Below, piece by piece: positions 13,100-15,409 of a stretch of DNA of 15,409 nt; position 1 is the stretch's first letter, and each line of letters begins with the position of its first letter. The notes under the pieces are model-generated. The model was not told the DNA's origin. It searched no databases and saw only the letters and a program-made list of their open reading frames with translations. The translations under genes and the position numbers were made by a program. This DNA comes from an uncultured Johnsonella sp. GTDB lineage: Bacteria > Bacillota > Clostridia > Lachnospirales > Lachnospiraceae. The stretch spans positions 1 to 15,409 of the forward strand of contig CAAFUL010000093.1 in the NCBI GenBank assembly GCA_900766185.1, written 5' to 3'.

Positions 13100-14701
13100 A
13101 TGAAAATAGACTTAAGTAAATATGGTATTGTAGGAACTACCAAAATCGTGCATAATCCTTCTTATGAGGAACTTTATAAAGAAGAGTTAAAGCCGGAACT
13201 TGAAGGTTATGAGAAGGCACAGGAAAGTGAACTTGGTGCGCTTAATGTTATGACAGGTATCTATACCGGTCGTTCACCTCAGGATAAGTATATAGTTATG
13301 GATGAGACCTCAAAGGATACCGTGTGGTGGACAAGTGCCGAGTATAAGAATGATAATCATCCTGCAAGCAAGAAGGCTTGGGAAGTGGTAAAAGATCTTG
13401 CAAAGAAAGAACTTTCCAATAAAAAGCTTTTTGTAGTGGATGCTTTTTGCGGTGCTGATGAAAGCTCAAGAATGGCAGTGCGTTTTATTATGGAAGTAGC
13501 GTGGCAGGCACATTTTGTAACAAATATGTTTATAAATCCTACCAAGGAAGAGCTTGAAAATTTTGAGCCTGACTTTGTAGTATATAATGCATCAAAGGCT
13601 AAGATCGACAACTATAAGGAGCTTGGTCTTAATTCGGAAACTGCTATAATGTTTAATATAACAAGCCGTGAGCAGGTTATAGTTAATACTTGGTACGGCG
13701 GAGAGATGAAGAAGGGTATGTTCTCTATGATGAACTATTATCTTCCTCTTAAAGGTATAGCTTCTATGCACTGCTCTGCAAATACTGATGCAAACGGTAA
13801 GAATACAGCTATATTCTTCGGTCTTTCAGGTACAGGTAAGACTACTCTTTCTACAGATCCTAAGAGACTTCTTATAGGAGATGATGAGCACGGTTGGGAT
13901 GACAACGGTATATTCAACTTTGAAGGCGGCTGTTATGCTAAGGTAATTAACCTTGACAAGGAGTCTGAGCCGGATATCTACAAGGCAATTAAGAGAAATG
14001 CTCTTTTAGAGAATGTTACACTTGATAAGGACGGAAAAATCGACTTTACTGACGGAAGTGTAACTGAGAATACCAGAGTATCTTACCCTATAGAGCATAT
14101 AGAAAAGATAGTTCGTCCGGTTTCAAAGGCGCCGGCGGCAAAGGATGTCATCTTCCTTTCAGCAGATGCTTTCGGAGTACTTCCTCCGGTGTCAATACTT
14201 ACACCTGAGCAGACAAAGTACTACTTCCTTTCAGGATTTACAGCCAAGCTTGCAGGTACGGAGCGTGGAATTACCGAGCCTACTCCTACTTTCTCAGCTT
14301 GCTTCGGACAGGCGTTCCTTGAGCTTCATCCAACCAAGTATGCAGAGGAGCTTGTTAAGAGAATGGAAGCTAACGGTTCAAGAGCCTTCCTTGTAAATAC
14401 AGGATGGAACGGAAGCGGAAAGAGAATTTCCATAAAGGATACCCGTGGAATCATAGATGCTATACTTGACGGATCCATAGAAAAGTCTGAAACCAAGAAG
14501 ATACCTTACTTTAATTTTGAAGTACCTACATCTTTACCGGGAGTTGATGACAAAATACTCGATCCCAGAGATACCTATGAAGATGTGGCAGTGTGGGAAG
14601 AAAAAGCCAAAGATCTTGCAGGGCGTTTCATAAAGAACTTTGCAAAATACGAGGGTAATGCAGCCGGTAAGGCATTAGTTTCAGCCGGTCCAAAACTCTA
14701 A
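13100..14701 (+). CDS. pckA: Phosphoenolpyruvate carboxykinase (ATP)
   Basis: The 533-residue enzyme interconverts oxaloacetate + ATP and PEP + ADP + CO2 (EC 4.1.1.49). In anaerobes it often runs in the PEP-carboxylating direction. Every hallmark is present: substrate arginine in TGRSPQDKY (R58), GEMKKG (201-206), metal ligand H225 in MHCSAN, P-loop GLSGTGKTT (241-249) with K247, metal-binding LIGDDEHGW (258-266), and R326 in ENTRVSYP. Offsets match E. coli PckA numbering minus 7 (K254, D268/D269, R333). ATG 13100 has GAGGAGAGG at 13083-13091. An upstream in-frame start at 13067 lies before the likely transcription start and is rejected. No clear terminator follows, so the next gene may be co-transcribed. 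Confidence 0.97.
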   Translation: MKIDLSKYGIVGTTKIVHNPSYEELYKEELKPELEGYEKAQESELGALNVMTGIYTGRSPQDKYIVMDETSKDTVWWTSAEYKNDNHPASKKAWEVVKDLAKKELSNKKLFVVDAFCGADESSRMAVRFIMEVAWQAHFVTNMFINPTKEELENFEPDFVVYNASKAKIDNYKELGLNSETAIMFNITSREQVIVNTWYGGEMKKGMFSMMNYYLPLKGIASMHCSANTDANGKNTAIFFGLSGTGKTTLSTDPKRLLIGDDEHGWDDNGIFNFEGGCYAKVINLDKESEPDIYKAIKRNALLENVTLDKDGKIDFTDGSVTENTRVSYPIEHIEKIVRPVSKAPAAKDVIFLSADAFGVLPPVSILTPEQTKYYFLSGFTAKLAGTERGITEPTPTFSACFGQAFLELHPTKYAEELVKRMEANGSRAFLVNTGWNGSGKRISIKDTRGIIDAILDGSIEKSETKKIPYFNFEVPTSLPGVDDKILDPRDTYEDVAVWEEKAKDLAGRFIKNFAKYEGNAAGKALVSAGPKL

Positions 14702-14710
14702 TTCATTAAA

Positions 14711-14752
14711 ATACTCTTACTTAATTTTGTAAGAAGGGGGTAATGAGAGTAT
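14711..14752 (+). promoter_or_regulatory. Hairpin enclosing the ribosome binding site of the Tim44-like gene
   Basis: ATACTCT (14711-14717) pairs perfectly with AGAGTAT (14746-14752), which abuts the ATG at 14753. Inside or as an alternative, CTTAC (14716-14720) pairs with GTAAG (14729-14733). The purine-rich binding site AAGAAGGGGGT (14731-14741) falls in the loop region. It lacks a T-run, so it is not a normal terminator. It might attenuate translation or separate pckA from the next cistron. Confidence 0.4.
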
Positions 14753-15409
14753 ATGAATAAGAAAATAAAGTATTTGTTTTGCTTATTTATTGCTTGCTTA
14801 GCAGTTGTACTGGGAAGTCTTAATGCAAAAGCTGATTTTGGTAATTTTAGCGGAAACAGTGACTATGGCGGAGGTAGAAGGCGTTCTTCAAGCAGTGGAA
14901 GAAGCTATAACAGGGGAAACAGTTATAATAGCGGAAGTAATTATAATTATTACAGCGGAAGCACTTATGATGACGATGATGATGACTATACTATGTGGAT
15001 CTATGGGATGGCATTTACAATAATGGTAATAATTGTCCTTATAAAATCAGCTAAAGATTCTCCATCCGAAAGAAGGGTAACTGTTGATAATGTCACACCG
15101 CTTACAGAATTAGAACCTATGTCGGATTACTTAAGGCTTGATCCTAACTTTGATGAGGTGCAGTTTAGGGAGAAACTGGCTAATTGGTATGTCCAGTTAC
15201 AAAAGGCTTGGCAAAAGAAGGATATAAGTTCCTTGCGCCCCTATCTTACAGATGATTTTTATGCACAGATGGAAATGCAGTTACAGTCAGATATTGAAGC
15301 TCACAGAACCAATATTATTGACAGGATAGCCGTCTTATCCGTGCAGCTTAAAGGATATAAGCAAGAGAACGGTGAGGATAAGATAATTGCTTATCTTAAC
15401 ACTCGTATA
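14753..15409 (+). CDS. Tim44-like domain membrane protein, 3' end beyond window
   Basis: A frame open from ATG 14753 to the last base gives 219 residues with no stop, so the gene is truncated by the window. It has a signal-like N-terminus (core 7-22, possible cleavage after NAKA at 27). Next come a Gly/Ser/Asn/Tyr-rich stretch (29-71), six aspartates (73-78) and a membrane helix (about 81-98). From about 131 it has a Tim44-like pattern: DPNFDEVQFREKLANWYVQL, then KAWQKKDISSLRPYLTDDFY and a following amphipathic segment. Bacterial proteins of this design are membrane-attached with unknown function; the fold resembles NTF2-like ligand- or lipid-binding domains. The GGGGG-containing binding site is 11-12 bases upstream. 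It lies 51 bases after pckA. Confidence 0.8.
   Translation, partial: MNKKIKYLFCLFIACLAVVLGSLNAKADFGNFSGNSDYGGGRRRSSSSGRSYNRGNSYNSGSNYNYYSGSTYDDDDDDYTMWIYGMAFTIMVIIVLIKSAKDSPSERRVTVDNVTPLTELEPMSDYLRLDPNFDEVQFREKLANWYVQLQKAWQKKDISSLRPYLTDDFYAQMEMQLQSDIEAHRTNIIDRIAVLSVQLKGYKQENGEDKIIAYLNTRI

Noticed and set aside
14805..15023. 72-codon frame overlapping the end gene
   Set aside because: It lies in a different frame from the 219-codon Tim44-like gene, which has the signal peptide, membrane helix and domain pattern.

Overview
The window looks like chromosomal DNA of an AT-rich, low-GC Gram-positive anaerobe of the Clostridia, most plausibly a Lachnospiraceae member close to oral or gut genera. 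This is inferred from the AT-rich intergenic DNA, strong AGGAGG-type ribosome binding sites, a paired DUF3290/DUF421 operon, clostridial-type MgtE proteins, lipoproteins with Glu/Lys/Ser/Thr-rich linkers, a choline-binding-type (YG-repeat) cell-wall anchor and an ATP-dependent PEP carboxykinase. No species can be named from sequence alone.

Layout, left to right. Positions 1-241 are the distal end of a CRISPR array with four increasingly degenerate repeats, whose 3' half resembles the Mycobacterium tuberculosis type III-A repeat. A MYG1-family (DHH-like) nuclease gene follows, then a strong bidirectional terminator and a large secreted wall-binding protein on the minus strand (1540-3639). A tRNA-Pro(CGG) with its own promoter and terminator precedes a two-gene DUF3290/DUF421 membrane operon. 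The 487-base gap that follows is full of RNA-like structure: a hairpin with an embedded Shine-Dalgarno, a possible 22-codon ORF, a second hairpin, a long AT-rich terminator-like stem, and a promoter inside a dyad. It leads into two tandem full-length mgtE magnesium transporter genes.

The right half carries a zinc-ribbon/TM/YARHG protein, then a gene-free gap holding a roughly 190-base branched foldback element bracketed by perfect 17-bp direct repeats. Next come two divergently transcribed paralogous lipoproteins with DUF3298-like character, then pckA. The last gene is a Tim44-like membrane protein cut by the window end.

Together these are mostly housekeeping and envelope functions: Mg2+ uptake, gluconeogenesis/PEP-oxaloacetate interconversion, envelope lipoproteins and a surface adhesin-like protein. 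No cas genes, transposases, phage genes or complete defence systems are visible. The least explained sequences are the leader region at 5340-5826 and the foldback element at 9669-9925.
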